A stretch of 64,000 nt of DNA from Phycisphaerae bacterium RAS2 (GTDB lineage Bacteria; Planctomycetota; Phycisphaerae; UBA1845; UTPLA1), in assembly GCA_007753915.1 (NCBI GenBank), contig CP036352.1, positions 3,411,306 through 3,475,305 of the forward strand, written 5' to 3'. Of the stretch, positions 40,615 through 49,329 are shown in pieces. The notes below the pieces were generated by a model. The model saw nothing but the letters and a program-made list of their open reading frames with translations. It did not search any database and was not told where the DNA came from. Each line of letters starts with the position of its first letter. Within the stretch, counting starts at the first letter, position 1. The position numbers were made by a program, and so were the translations under genes.

Positions 40615-42564
40615 ATGGCGATGGGCCACATCTACCGGCCAATCACATACAAACCCCTTCCCAAAGGGGCTGAATTGTTTGAGCGTCGGGGTAAATCCTT
40701 CGCCCGTTGGAAAGACACCCGCGGACGCACACAATCGGCGCCCATTGTCATCCCTGGGCGGGGCAAGCATGCCGGCACACGGCGAATCGCGGTTGAAAGC
40801 GGTCGGTATATGGCTGTTTGGCGCGATGCTGACGGCAAGCATTCGGTGGCGACCGGTTGCCGAGATGAGATTGCCGCGCGCGGTGTATTGGCGAAACTGG
40901 AGCGCCGATCAGAACTGGTGAAGGGAAACGTCCTTTCACACAGCGAAGCGCTCACAGCGGATCACCAAACAACATCGCTCTCAGATCACTTCGCAGCATA
41001 TGACGAGCACCTGCGCGTGCACATCAACCGCAAGACAGGATTCACCGCATCGATCGAGCATCGACGCAATAGACTTGACCAACTCCGCCGCATTGCGCGT
41101 GATCTGGAGTGGAAGAGCCTGCGCGAGATCAGCCGAACGAGTCTTGAGCGATGGCTCGTCGCTCGCGAGGCTGAGGAGATGGGGCCTCGGACGCGGAACA
41201 CTTATGCAATTAGTTGGACCGCATTTGGCAACTGGTGTGTCGACACGCACCGGCTGATGGTGAATCCGTTTCATCGACTCGGAAAGGCCAATGAACGGGC
41301 CGACTGTCGCCGCCAACGCCGTGCACTGTCCGCGGTCGAATTGCAACAGCTCATTGACGCAGCACGGCTACGACCGCTGGCCGAGCTGGGAAGACCGACA
41401 TCCAAGCTCGATCGAACAGAGGCGACGGCGAATAAGCGCTCGCATTGGGAGCTTACCCCTCTGTCACCTGGGAATCTAAAGGAATGCGAAGCTGCAGCCC
41501 GGGAACGCTTGTCCGACGATGGCGCTCGGATTGCTGAGCTGGAGAATTCGGGCCTCGTGCGAGCGCTGACCTACAAGATGCTCGTCCTAACTGGCTTACG
41601 TCTGAACGAGTTGCGAACACTCACGATTGGGCAAGCTGATCTGAATGGAGCCGAGCCACGAGTCGTGATTCGGGCCGCTTATGAGAAGGCGCGCCGCGGG
41701 GCCGAGATTCCCTTACGCCGCGATTTGGCTGCCGATTTGGCTTTGTACTTGAACGATAGGCTTAGACGCGAACAACGGGCGGCAATGAAGGAATGCCGGC
41801 CAGTTCCGATGGCCATGGCGGCTGATTCAAGACTCATAGAAATGCCGACTGACCTCATTCGCGTTCTGGATCGCGACTTGATCGCGGCGGGTTTAGCGTC
41901 GCGAGTCAGTCGTGAGGATGGCAGTGGCTGGGTAATCGACAAGGCTGACGACAGAGGCCGCACACTCGATTTGCATGCTTTTCGCACGACTTTCAATTCG
42001 CTTCTAGCGGCTGCTGGGGTTTCCGAAACCACGCGCCGGCTTTTGATGCGACATGCTGCCAAGGGAGTTACGGACAACCATTACGCCGACCCAAAGTTGA
42101 TTGACCTGAGGGGCGCGCTGGATCAATTGCCCATGCTTCCGCTAGAAGATCGATTGCACCGCAACACCCTGCGAGCGGTCGCTGGCTCGAATTGTGGAGT
42201 TGCACCTTCATCGAAAGTACCACGAATCAAGTCGGCGCCAGTCTATGGTGGGGTCTATACTACGGACGGCAAAACGTGTCATTCCGAGCGCATTGGTGGC
42301 AAAACGGAGGGAGCCGGCATTTCCCGAAGAAGCGACGTAAGTGACGCTCTGGACAAGCGTAGTGTACGAATGGCGACGGTTGTCAAGAAGCGGGCGACGC
42401 GACTCGAACGCGCAACGTCCAGCTTGGAAGGCTGGTGCTCTACCATTGAGCTACACCCGCGAAAGAACGTGGCCATCGTAGCTGTTTTTTTTGACCGGCT
42501 CAACGCGACGCCGACGCCACGGCGCCTCGCGCGGACCCAAACTCCTTGCCACAGCCGAACTTAG
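40615..42564 (+). CDS. Tyrosine recombinase (integrase) of the island
   Basis: The frame gives 649 residues. A basic N-terminus is followed by a SAM-like core-binding domain (about 120-220) and a catalytic domain with Arg in TGLRLNELRTL (about 327), HAFRTTF (HxxR, about 454), RHA (about 478) and the nucleophile Tyr in NHYADP (about 489). The catalytic domain ends near residue 510. The final 140 residues cross the att site and the whole tRNA gene on the opposite strand and end in host DNA, so this tail is probably not conserved function; in the excised circle it would differ after RATRLERATSSLEG. The orientation toward the tRNA is typical of such integrases. Confidence 0.85.
   Translation: MAMGHIYRPITYKPLPKGAELFERRGKSFARWKDTRGRTQSAPIVIPGRGKHAGTRRIAVESGRYMAVWRDADGKHSVATGCRDEIAARGVLAKLERRSELVKGNVLSHSEALTADHQTTSLSDHFAAYDEHLRVHINRKTGFTASIEHRRNRLDQLRRIARDLEWKSLREISRTSLERWLVAREAEEMGPRTRNTYAISWTAFGNWCVDTHRLMVNPFHRLGKANERADCRRQRRALSAVELQQLIDAARLRPLAELGRPTSKLDRTEATANKRSHWELTPLSPGNLKECEAAARERLSDDGARIAELENSGLVRALTYKMLVLTGLRLNELRTLTIGQADLNGAEPRVVIRAAYEKARRGAEIPLRRDLAADLALYLNDRLRREQRAAMKECRPVPMAMAADSRLIEMPTDLIRVLDRDLIAAGLASRVSREDGSGWVIDKADDRGRTLDLHAFRTTFNSLLAAAGVSETTRRLLMRHAAKGVTDNHYADPKLIDLRGALDQLPMLPLEDRLHRNTLRAVAGSNCGVAPSSKVPRIKSAPVYGGVYTTDGKTCHSERIGGKTEGAGISRRSDVSDALDKRSVRMATVVKKRATRLERATSSLEGWCSTIELHPRKNVAIVAVFFDRLNATPTPRRLARTQTPCHSRT
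42389..42434 (+). repeat. attR: 46-bp repeat within tRNA-Gly
   Basis: Identical to 4864-4909. It supplies the 3' 46 nt of the tRNA, so the gene remains complete after integration. Confidence 0.9.
42389..42460 (-). tRNA. tRNA-Gly (anticodon TCC)
   Basis: 72 nt on the minus strand. Acceptor GCGGGTG pairs with CGCCCGC (one T-G wobble), discriminator T. The D arm begins TAGCTCAATGGTAGAGC. The anticodon stem-loop is CCAGC-CTTCCAA-GCTGG with anticodon TCC, and the T loop is GTTCGAGTC. CCA is not encoded. The gene is the integration site of the island, which restores its 3' half. Confidence 0.95.
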
Positions 42565-42790
42565 AACCCGCGGAGCAGCGGCCGACGGGGGCGGAATTCC
42601 CCGCCCAATTCGCTCAAAATGCTTGAATTCCGGCCTTTGTTCACGGTAACATAGGGGCTGGTGATTCGGCGGACGGAGCGGTCGCTCCGTCGTGCGGTTC
42701 CCACCGCAGCCGAGCCGGTAGTCGGAAAGACGAGCAAGGAAAACGTCGGTCGCTCCGTGCGACCGAGCCGAAAGCATTCGGAGGGTCATG
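42565..42790 (+). promoter_or_regulatory. Leader of the PEP-CTERM gene with hairpins
   Basis: No gene. ACGGAGCG-GT-CGCTCCGT near 42672-42690 is a strong hairpin, and CGGTCGCTCCGT recurs near 42746, so alternative pairings are possible. The sequence looks like a structured leader, but I do not recognise a riboswitch class. The far-left portion is likely to hold the tRNA-Gly promoter (minus strand). Confidence 0.35.
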
Positions 42791-44194
42791 ATGAGAAAGC
42801 AACTGTTCAGCGCGGGGATTATTTTCTCGCTGGTGGCTGCCAGCGCGATGGCATTTCCGCCGACGGGCATTTACTCGAACGTGCCCACGCACCCGACAAA
42901 CCTCGTCCCCGGTCTGGGAATCTCTTTCGGGACGGCGTTGAGTACGACGTTTGATCGGCCCTATCGAAGCGCCGACGGCAATCGCTGGATCATGACGGCC
43001 ATCGCCGGTACCGGCAACACGGCCACCGATGAGATCATCATCACCGGCTCTGGGACGACCGGCACGACGGTTTTCCAGGAAGGCACGACCATCGTGGATT
43101 CCGGTCGAGTCTGCGATGCCGCCTCCATCGACCAGCGCGTCGCGATCAACAACGCTGGCAACTTCGCGTTCACTTGCAACTTGAGCGGCGCGACGACCGA
43201 CGACGAAGTCATCGTCAAGAGCATCGGCGGCACGCTGTCGATTGCCGCGCAAGAGGGCGCGGTGGTCGGCCCGTTGATCGCCGGAGCCAGCTTCGGCACC
43301 ACGCTCGACTCGCCCGGCATCGACAACAACAACAAAGTCTCATTCCGCACGACGCTGACGGGCGTACCGACCGGTCAGACCACGGCCGTGTTCCTCCAGG
43401 ATATGGACAGCGTAGCCATGCAGTTCGGCGTCACCGCCGTGAACCCGCCGACGCCCGGAGGCAACCTCTGGCAGACGCTCGCCGCCGGCGATCCGTTCTA
43501 TCACGCGACCACCTCCGACTGGTTGGCCCAGGGCGACACGAACGGCACCACCACGACGGACGCCATCGTCGCCAAGAACAACCAGGTGCTGCTGAGCGAG
43601 GGTTCCACCCCCGGCGGCGGCCTCGGCAACGTCCTGTCGTTCGTCGAGTCGTTCATGTTCCCCGGCGGTGATTGGATGTCTCGCGGGACAATCAGCGGCG
43701 CCGCCGATGACGACTGGGTCGTGTACAACGGCAACCTCGTCTCCAAGGGTTTCGACCCCGTTCCCGGCGGTCTGCCCGGCGAAGTCTTTGACGACGCCTC
43801 TTTTGCGGCGCTCTACTTCGGCATGACCGCCAACGATGTCGGCGACTATGTCTATGGCGGTGTGACCAGCAACCCCGACCTGGATCGAAACGCCGTCCTC
43901 GTCTGGAGCGATGGCGTCACGTCCAACGTCGTCCTTCGAGAGGGCGACCCGGTCGATCTCGACGGCAACGGCCTGCTGGACGACAACGTCTTCCTGTCGG
44001 TCTTTAACAACGACGACATGTTCCTGACCAACGACGGTTGGCTGTACTTCTTCGCTGACTTGCGAAACACGCCTTCATCGCCGTTCACCAACGTCGGCCA
44101 GGCATTCATGCGGATTCAGGTTCCCGAGCCGAGCACGCTCGCCCTGCTGGGCCTGGGCATGCTCACGCTGGTCCGCCGACGCCGGACGAACTGA
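42791..44194 (+). CDS. PEP-CTERM exported protein
   Basis: 467 residues; GGAGGG 5 nt before ATG 42791. A signal peptide (MRKQLFSAGIIFSLVAASAM) is followed by a beta-rich, Thr/Gly/Asp-rich body with repeated NDVGDYVYGG and VLVWSDGV-like units, as in planctomycete proteins with repeated FSxNDxGxVAF-type strands. The C-terminus is a classic sorting signal VPEPSTLALLGLGML followed by RRRR. Exosortase processing and surface or matrix location are expected. A terminator follows. Confidence 0.85.
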   Translation: MRKQLFSAGIIFSLVAASAMAFPPTGIYSNVPTHPTNLVPGLGISFGTALSTTFDRPYRSADGNRWIMTAIAGTGNTATDEIIITGSGTTGTTVFQEGTTIVDSGRVCDAASIDQRVAINNAGNFAFTCNLSGATTDDEVIVKSIGGTLSIAAQEGAVVGPLIAGASFGTTLDSPGIDNNNKVSFRTTLTGVPTGQTTAVFLQDMDSVAMQFGVTAVNPPTPGGNLWQTLAAGDPFYHATTSDWLAQGDTNGTTTTDAIVAKNNQVLLSEGSTPGGGLGNVLSFVESFMFPGGDWMSRGTISGAADDDWVVYNGNLVSKGFDPVPGGLPGEVFDDASFAALYFGMTANDVGDYVYGGVTSNPDLDRNAVLVWSDGVTSNVVLREGDPVDLDGNGLLDDNVFLSVFNNDDMFLTNDGWLYFFADLRNTPSSPFTNVGQAFMRIQVPEPSTLALLGLGMLTLVRRRRTN

Positions 44195-44226
44195 TTCGAA
44201 CGTCGCCCGACGCAAGCTCACCATCC

Positions 44227-44262
44227 AAAGGCCGCGCGGATCAACCCCGTGCGGCCTTTTTC
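44227..44262 (+). terminator. Rho-independent terminator after the PEP-CTERM gene
   Basis: GGCCGCGCGG and CCGTGCGGCC pair across a 7-nt loop, preceded by AAA and followed by TTTTTC. Confidence 0.85.
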
Positions 44263-44371
44263 TTGCGCCCGTCTGGCCGGGGCGACGACCGCTACATGAC
44301 GCCGTGAACCGCGATAGAATGCCCCGGCGACGAATGAGCCGATCGAGCGCTCAATCGTGCGGGAGCATGGA

Positions 44372-45736
44372 ATGAAAGTCCTCGTCGTCGGAAGCGGCGG
44401 GCGCGAACACGCCCTCGTTTGGAAACTGTCGCAATCGGCCCATCGGCCGAAACTGTTCTGCGCTCCGGGCAACGCCGGCACCGCCTCGCTCGCGACGAAC
44501 GTCCCCATCCCAGCTGAAGACCTGGGCGCCCTGCTCAAATTCGCGCGCGACGAGAAGATCGACCTCACCGTCGTCGGCCCGGAAGACCCACTCTGCGCCG
44601 GCATCGCCGATCGCTTCGCCGCCGCGGGGCTGCGGCTCTTCGGCCCGTGCGCATCAGCCGCCCGCCTCGAAGGCGACAAGACCTACGCCAAGCAGCTCAT
44701 GCGTGAAGCCGGCGTGCCGACGGCCGAAGCGCGCATCTTCGGCCCGACCGATCAGGAGTTGGCGCAGGCGCGCCAGACCGGCCGCGCCGACCGACCAAGC
44801 AAGGACGAACAAATCCCCGCGTGGTTCCAGCGCGGCTACGACATGGCCCGGCAGTATGTTTCCACGCGCGATGAGGGCGTCGTGGTGAAGGCGGCGGGGC
44901 TCGCGAAGGGCAAGGGCGTGTTCGTGCATCACGACCCGGCCGAAGCGCTCCTAACGCTTGAACGCCTCATGCTTCATCGCGAGCTGGGGCCGGCCGGCGA
45001 GCGCGTCGTGATCGAAGACCTGCTGCTGGGCCGCGAGGTCAGCGTCATGGCACTGATCGACGGCCGCACGATCTACCTGCTCGAAATGGCACAGGACTAC
45101 AAGCGCGCGGGCGACGGCGACACCGGCCCGAACACCGGCGGCATGGGCGCTTACTCCCCCGCACCGCCGATTTCCGAAGCCGATCTGCGCGTCATCGAGC
45201 GCGATGTGTTCGTGCCCGTTCTGGACACGCTCGCCGGGCAGGAAATTCCCTATCGCGGCGTGTTGTACGCCGGGGTCATGCTGACCGCCGGCGGGCCGAA
45301 GGTGCTGGAGTTCAACTGTCGGTTTGGCGACCCGGAGACGCAGCCGCTGATGATGCGATTGAAAAGCGACCTGCTCGAAGCGATGCTGGCGACGGTGGAA
45401 GGCCGACTGGATCAGATCTCGCTCGAGTGGGACGCGCGGCCGGCGGTGTGCGTGGTGATGGCGGCGGGCGGGTATCCGGGCGAGTATCGGCGCGGACAAG
45501 TAATCGAGGGGCTGGATGCTGCGGCGCGCGAAACCGACGTGCAGGTCTTTCACGCGGGGACGTCGGCGCGAGTCGGCCAACCCGTCACAAATGGCGGCCG
45601 TGTGCTGGGCGTGACGGCATTGGGGGATGATCTCGCGTCGGCGCGCGATCGCGCGTATGCGGCCGCGCGGCGGATTTCTTTCGAGGGCGCGATGATGCGG
45701 AGCGACATCGCCGCGCGCGGCAAGCATCCGGGATGA
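44372..45736 (+). CDS. purD: Phosphoribosylamine-glycine ligase
   Basis: 454 residues; GGGAG 7 nt before ATG 44372. GAR synthetase, second step of purine synthesis. N-terminal MKVLVVGSGGREHALVWKL, the ATP-grasp core with VVKAAGLAKGKGV, GGMGAYSPAP and LEFNCRFGDPETQ, and the C-terminal AGTSARVGQPVTNGGRVLGV are all present. A 25-residue loop around 140-165 (QTGRADRPSKDEQIPAWFQR) is an insertion compared with most PurD. The stop overlaps murD (ATGA), so the pair forms an operon. Confidence 0.95.
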   Translation: MKVLVVGSGGREHALVWKLSQSAHRPKLFCAPGNAGTASLATNVPIPAEDLGALLKFARDEKIDLTVVGPEDPLCAGIADRFAAAGLRLFGPCASAARLEGDKTYAKQLMREAGVPTAEARIFGPTDQELAQARQTGRADRPSKDEQIPAWFQRGYDMARQYVSTRDEGVVVKAAGLAKGKGVFVHHDPAEALLTLERLMLHRELGPAGERVVIEDLLLGREVSVMALIDGRTIYLLEMAQDYKRAGDGDTGPNTGGMGAYSPAPPISEADLRVIERDVFVPVLDTLAGQEIPYRGVLYAGVMLTAGGPKVLEFNCRFGDPETQPLMMRLKSDLLEAMLATVEGRLDQISLEWDARPAVCVVMAAGGYPGEYRRGQVIEGLDAAARETDVQVFHAGTSARVGQPVTNGGRVLGVTALGDDLASARDRAYAAARRISFEGAMMRSDIAARGKHPG

Positions 45737-47127
45737 TCGAAAGCTTTCGGGGATTGCGAGTCGTCGTTATGGGGCTGGGCCGCTTCGGCGGCGGCATCGG
45801 CGTGACGCGCTGGTTGGCAAGGCAGGGCGCGCGTGTCGTTGTCACGGACATGGCATCGGAGGCCGATCTGCAGGCCGGCATCGCATCGCTGGCCGATGTC
45901 GATGTTCAGTTCCGCCTCGGCGGGCACGATGAGCGCGATCTGGACGGCTGCGATCTACTGGTCGTCAGCCCTGCCGTTGACAAGCGCAAGGCGGCGTTTT
46001 TCCAAGCAGCGGTCCGACGGGGAATCCCATGGACCAGCGAGATGAATCTCTTTCTGGAGCGCTGCCCCGCGCGGCTCGTGGGCATCACCGGTTCGGTCGG
46101 CAAGAGCACGACGACGGCTATGCTCGGCGAGATTCTGCAGCGGGCCGAGCGCGAGCCGGGCTGGCGGCACGGGCGCGTCCGGGTCGGCGGCAACATTGGC
46201 AAGTCGCTGCTGGATGATCTACCCGCGATGACGCCGGCCGACATCGTCGTGCTGGAGCTGTCCAGCTTTCAACTGGAAGACGCGCAGTCGATCCACTGCA
46301 GCCCGCACATTGCGGTCATCACCAACCTGCGCGAGAATCACCTCGATCGTCATGGCACGATGGCCGACTACGCCGCCGCGAAGGCCGCCATCTCCGCGCA
46401 CCAGCGCGAAGGCGACTGGCTCGTCCTCCCGGCCGACGACGCCGAGATCCGTCACTTGCCCGACAATTGGCGAAATCACGGCGGACTGATTCGCGCCGGC
46501 GCGTCGCCGCCGGATCGCGTGCGGATTCAAATGAGTCGCAGCGCAATCGCGCCGCCCGTCGAGTTCCCCGTGCGCTTGCAGGTGCCGGGGATGCACAATC
46601 TCCAGAACGCGGCGATGGCATCGGCGGTTGCGCAATTGTTGCAGGTATCGCCGGAGGTGATATCGCGCGGGCTTGCGGAATTTCGCGGACTCGTGCATCG
46701 CCTCGAATTCGTGCGCGAGTTTCGCAGCGTGCGATATTACAACGACTCGAAGGCCACCACGCCGCAGGCCGCCGCGACGTCGCTTCGAGCTTTCGACGGT
46801 CCAGTTGTCCTCCTGGCCGGCGGCTCGGAGAAGGGCATTCCATTCACGGATATGTGCACCGAGGCGGTCCGCCGCGCGCGAGCGGTCATCTGCATGGGGC
46901 AGACGCAGGAAGCGATTCGCTCGCAAATGCTTGCGGCCAAACAAGTTGCCGACTCCCCCGCCCTGCACATCGCGACGGACTTTTCCGGCGGCATTCATCT
47001 TGCAAGAGATCTGGCGCGGCCCGGCGACGTCGTGCTTCTCTCGCCCGGCTGCGCCAGTTACGACTGGTTCAAGAACTACGAGGAGCGCGGCGAGACGTTC
47101 AAACGAATCGTCCAAACCTGGACCTGA
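45733..47127 (+). CDS. murD: UDP-N-acetylmuramoylalanine-D-glutamate ligase
   Basis: 464 residues. MurD adds D-Glu to UDP-MurNAc-L-Ala in the cytoplasm. N-terminal Rossmann VVVMGLGRFGGG, P-loop GITGSVGKSTTTAM near 117, ELSSFQLE, NLRENHLDRHG, and the C-terminal YNDSKATTP and LAGGSEKG and LSPGCASYDWF are canonical. Its presence indicates a peptidoglycan wall. It overlaps purD by 4 bp and is followed 4 bp later by the CoA-hydrolase gene. Confidence 0.95.
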   Translation: MIESFRGLRVVVMGLGRFGGGIGVTRWLARQGARVVVTDMASEADLQAGIASLADVDVQFRLGGHDERDLDGCDLLVVSPAVDKRKAAFFQAAVRRGIPWTSEMNLFLERCPARLVGITGSVGKSTTTAMLGEILQRAEREPGWRHGRVRVGGNIGKSLLDDLPAMTPADIVVLELSSFQLEDAQSIHCSPHIAVITNLRENHLDRHGTMADYAAAKAAISAHQREGDWLVLPADDAEIRHLPDNWRNHGGLIRAGASPPDRVRIQMSRSAIAPPVEFPVRLQVPGMHNLQNAAMASAVAQLLQVSPEVISRGLAEFRGLVHRLEFVREFRSVRYYNDSKATTPQAAATSLRAFDGPVVLLAGGSEKGIPFTDMCTEAVRRARAVICMGQTQEAIRSQMLAAKQVADSPALHIATDFSGGIHLARDLARPGDVVLLSPGCASYDWFKNYEERGETFKRIVQTWT

Positions 47128-47131
47128 CGCC

Positions 47132-49081
47132 ATGACCGCACTTTGTGACACGAGGCCGCCCACCGTGACCGAACAACCCGACTGGCAAACCCGATACGCC
47201 GAGAAAGTCGCCACCGCATCGCAGGCCGTTCGCGCGGTGAAGGACGGCCACCGCGTTTTCATCGGCTCAGGCTGCGCCGTGCCGCTGGACCTCGTGGCAG
47301 CGCTGTGCCAGCGCGACGACATCGCCGACATCGAGCTGGTCCACCTGATGACTTTGGGCGGCGCGCCGTATGCCGAAGCGCCGCTGGCCGGGCGATTTCG
47401 GCACAACGCTCTCTTCATGGGGCCGAACATCCGCGACGCGGTCAACGAGGGCCTCGCCGATTACACGCCGATCTTTCTCTCCGAGGTGCCGTCGCTTTTT
47501 CGCACGGGCCGGATGATGATCCACGTGGCGATGATCAACGTGAGCCCGCCGGACGAACACGGCTATTGCAGCTACGGCGTCGCCACCGATGTGATCAAGG
47601 CCGCCGCCGAGACCGCGCAGGTCGTCGTGGCGCAGGTCAACTCCAACATGCCGCGGGCCCTGGGCGACTGTTTCATTCATGTGCGTGACATCGACGTGCT
47701 CGTCCCGACGGCGCACCCGCTGCCGGAGATTCGCTTCGGGCAGCCCGACGAACTCTCCCGCCGAATCGCCCGGCACATCGCCAACCTCGTCGAGGACGGC
47801 GCGACGCTGCAACTGGGCATCGGCGCGATTCCCGATGCCGTGCTGCACTTTCTCACCGAGTTTCGCGATCTGGGCATCCACACCGAGATGTTCAGCGATG
47901 GCATCATCCCGCTCGTGGAGAAGGGCGTCATCACCAACGCGGAGAAGACGCTGCACCGCGGCAAGATCATCGCCAGCTTCGTCCTCGGCACCCGAAGGCT
48001 GTTCGATTTCATCGACAACAATCCGCTGGTCGAGTTTCACCCGACCGAGTACGTCAACGACCCATACATCGTCGCCAAGAATGACAAGATGATCACCATC
48101 AACGGCGCGATCGAAGTCGATCTCACCGGCCAGGTCGTCGCCGACTCCATCGGCACGACGTTCTACAGCGGCATCGGCGGGCAAGTCGACTTCACGCGCG
48201 GCGCGGCCCGCTCCAAGGGCGGCAAGCCGATCATCGCTTTGCCCTCGACGGCGGCGGGCGGCGGCGTCTCACGCATCGTGCCGTTCCTCAAGCCGGGCGC
48301 GGGCGTCGTCACGAGCCGGGGCGATGTGCATTACGTTGTCACCGAGCACGGCATCGCATTCCTGCACGGCAAGAGCGTCCGCGAGCGAGCGCTGGCCCTG
48401 ATCAACATCGCTGATCCCCGATTTCGACCGTGGCTGCTGGCCGAGGCGAAGGCGCGGCACCTGATCTACGCCGACCAGATCGAAATGCCGTTCAAGATGC
48501 CGATCTATCCCGAAGAGCTGGAGCGGTGGATCGATCTGCGCGGCGGCAAGCGGGCATTCCTGCGGCCGTTGAAGCTGACCGACGAGCCGAAGCTGCGGGA
48601 GATGTTCTACAAGCTCTCGCCCGAGTCGATTCACTATCGCTTTTTCCGCATGATCAAGGCAATGCCGCACGAGAAGCTGCAGGAGTTCCTGCGTGTGGAC
48701 TACGACGCCGACATGGCGCTCGTCGTGCTCGATTCCCAGAAGGAAGACGCCGAGATGATCGCCATCGCGCACTACGCGAAAGACCCTCGCACCAACTTCG
48801 CCGACGCTGCGTTTCTCATTCGTGACGACTTCCAGGGCCGCGGCATCGGGACGGCGCTGCTCAACACGCTGGTCGAGGCGGCGCGGTCCCGGCGCATCGC
48901 CGGCCTGACGGCCGATGTGCTGATCGGCAATCAGGGCATGCTGCGAGTCTTTCATAAGTGCGGCTTCAAGGTCGAAAGCGAGCTACTGAATGGAGCGTAT
49001 CACCTGACGATTCCGTTCGACACAAAGAAGCCGAAGATCGACCGTAAGGAAGGCGAAGCGTCGCTGCCGGCACAGGCGTAG
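47132..49081 (+). CDS. Acetyl-CoA hydrolase/transferase fused to a GNAT domain
   Basis: 649 residues from ATG 47132 (GTG 47165 possible). Residues 10-440 are a 4-hydroxybutyrate CoA-transferase/acetyl-CoA hydrolase domain pair: FIGSGCAVP, EHGYCSYGVATD, LGIGAIPDAV, the glutamate region VEFHPTEYVNDP, GIGGQVDF and VTEHGIA. Residues 460-640 are a GNAT acetyltransferase with DDFQGRGIGTALL. The fusion occurs in several bacterial phyla; the role is probably acyl-CoA interconversion with control by protein or small-molecule acetylation. Confidence 0.9.
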   Translation: MTALCDTRPPTVTEQPDWQTRYAEKVATASQAVRAVKDGHRVFIGSGCAVPLDLVAALCQRDDIADIELVHLMTLGGAPYAEAPLAGRFRHNALFMGPNIRDAVNEGLADYTPIFLSEVPSLFRTGRMMIHVAMINVSPPDEHGYCSYGVATDVIKAAAETAQVVVAQVNSNMPRALGDCFIHVRDIDVLVPTAHPLPEIRFGQPDELSRRIARHIANLVEDGATLQLGIGAIPDAVLHFLTEFRDLGIHTEMFSDGIIPLVEKGVITNAEKTLHRGKIIASFVLGTRRLFDFIDNNPLVEFHPTEYVNDPYIVAKNDKMITINGAIEVDLTGQVVADSIGTTFYSGIGGQVDFTRGAARSKGGKPIIALPSTAAGGGVSRIVPFLKPGAGVVTSRGDVHYVVTEHGIAFLHGKSVRERALALINIADPRFRPWLLAEAKARHLIYADQIEMPFKMPIYPEELERWIDLRGGKRAFLRPLKLTDEPKLREMFYKLSPESIHYRFFRMIKAMPHEKLQEFLRVDYDADMALVVLDSQKEDAEMIAIAHYAKDPRTNFADAAFLIRDDFQGRGIGTALLNTLVEAARSRRIAGLTADVLIGNQGMLRVFHKCGFKVESELLNGAYHLTIPFDTKKPKIDRKEGEASLPAQA

Positions 49082-49130
49082 GAAGAACCCGCTCCCTGAT
49101 CCTTAACAATATTTCGCATCTTCAAGGGCA

Positions 49131-49316
49131 GACGGTCGCGGCTCGGACAGACATTCGTAGGATGCGTCCTCGACGCACCAGAATGGGCCCGTGTCGCTTC
49201 CTCGACGCACCAACCTTGGGTTACTGCCTGCATCTTCTCACACCGTTGCGTTTCGCGGCGCTCCCTGACGGTCGCGGCTCGGAAAGGCATTTGTAGGGTG
49301 CGTCCTCGACGCACCA
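49131..49316. repeat. Two 50-bp REP-like direct repeats
   Basis: Near-identical units at 49131-49180 and 49267-49316 read GACGGTCGCGGCTCGG...GTAGGRTGCGTCCTCGACGCACCA. The end is palindromic (GGTGCGTC-CTC-GACGCACC). A shortened copy (CCTCGACGCACCA) lies between them. The 250-bp gap has no gene. Related to the palindrome at 59494. Confidence 0.7.
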
Positions 49317-49329
49317 CTACAACATCACG

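Larger units (their letters stand above)
4864..42434 (+). mobile_element. tRNA-Gly-integrated genomic island with phage-like, BREX and PRTase/TrpF modules
   Basis: The island is bounded by a perfect 46-bp direct repeat (4864-4909 and 42389-42434). The right copy is the 3' part of a complete tRNA-Gly gene, the classical target of tyrosine recombinases, and a complete integrase gene runs into it. Gene order from left: phage-like DNA-modification and packaging genes, a BREX operon, a three-gene phosphoribosyl-themed operon, HTH/AlpA genes, a Rep-like gene with internal iterons, a small HTH protein and the integrase. Almost all genes are on one strand. No conjugation genes and no capsid or tail genes are visible, so it is better described as a satellite-like or plasmid-phage hybrid element than as an ICE or prophage. 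Confidence 0.85.

Noticed and set aside
42665-42790. Riboswitch in the PEP-CTERM leader
   Set aside because: Hairpins are present but no conserved core of c-di-GMP, cobalamin or other classes was recognised.
46673-47131. N-terminal extension of the CoA-hydrolase frame
   Set aside because: This part lies in murD in another frame and is Arg/Ser-rich; the real start is ATG 47132.
46219-47445. 408-aa open frame on the - strand
   Set aside because: Antisense to murD and the CoA-hydrolase gene, both with canonical motifs.
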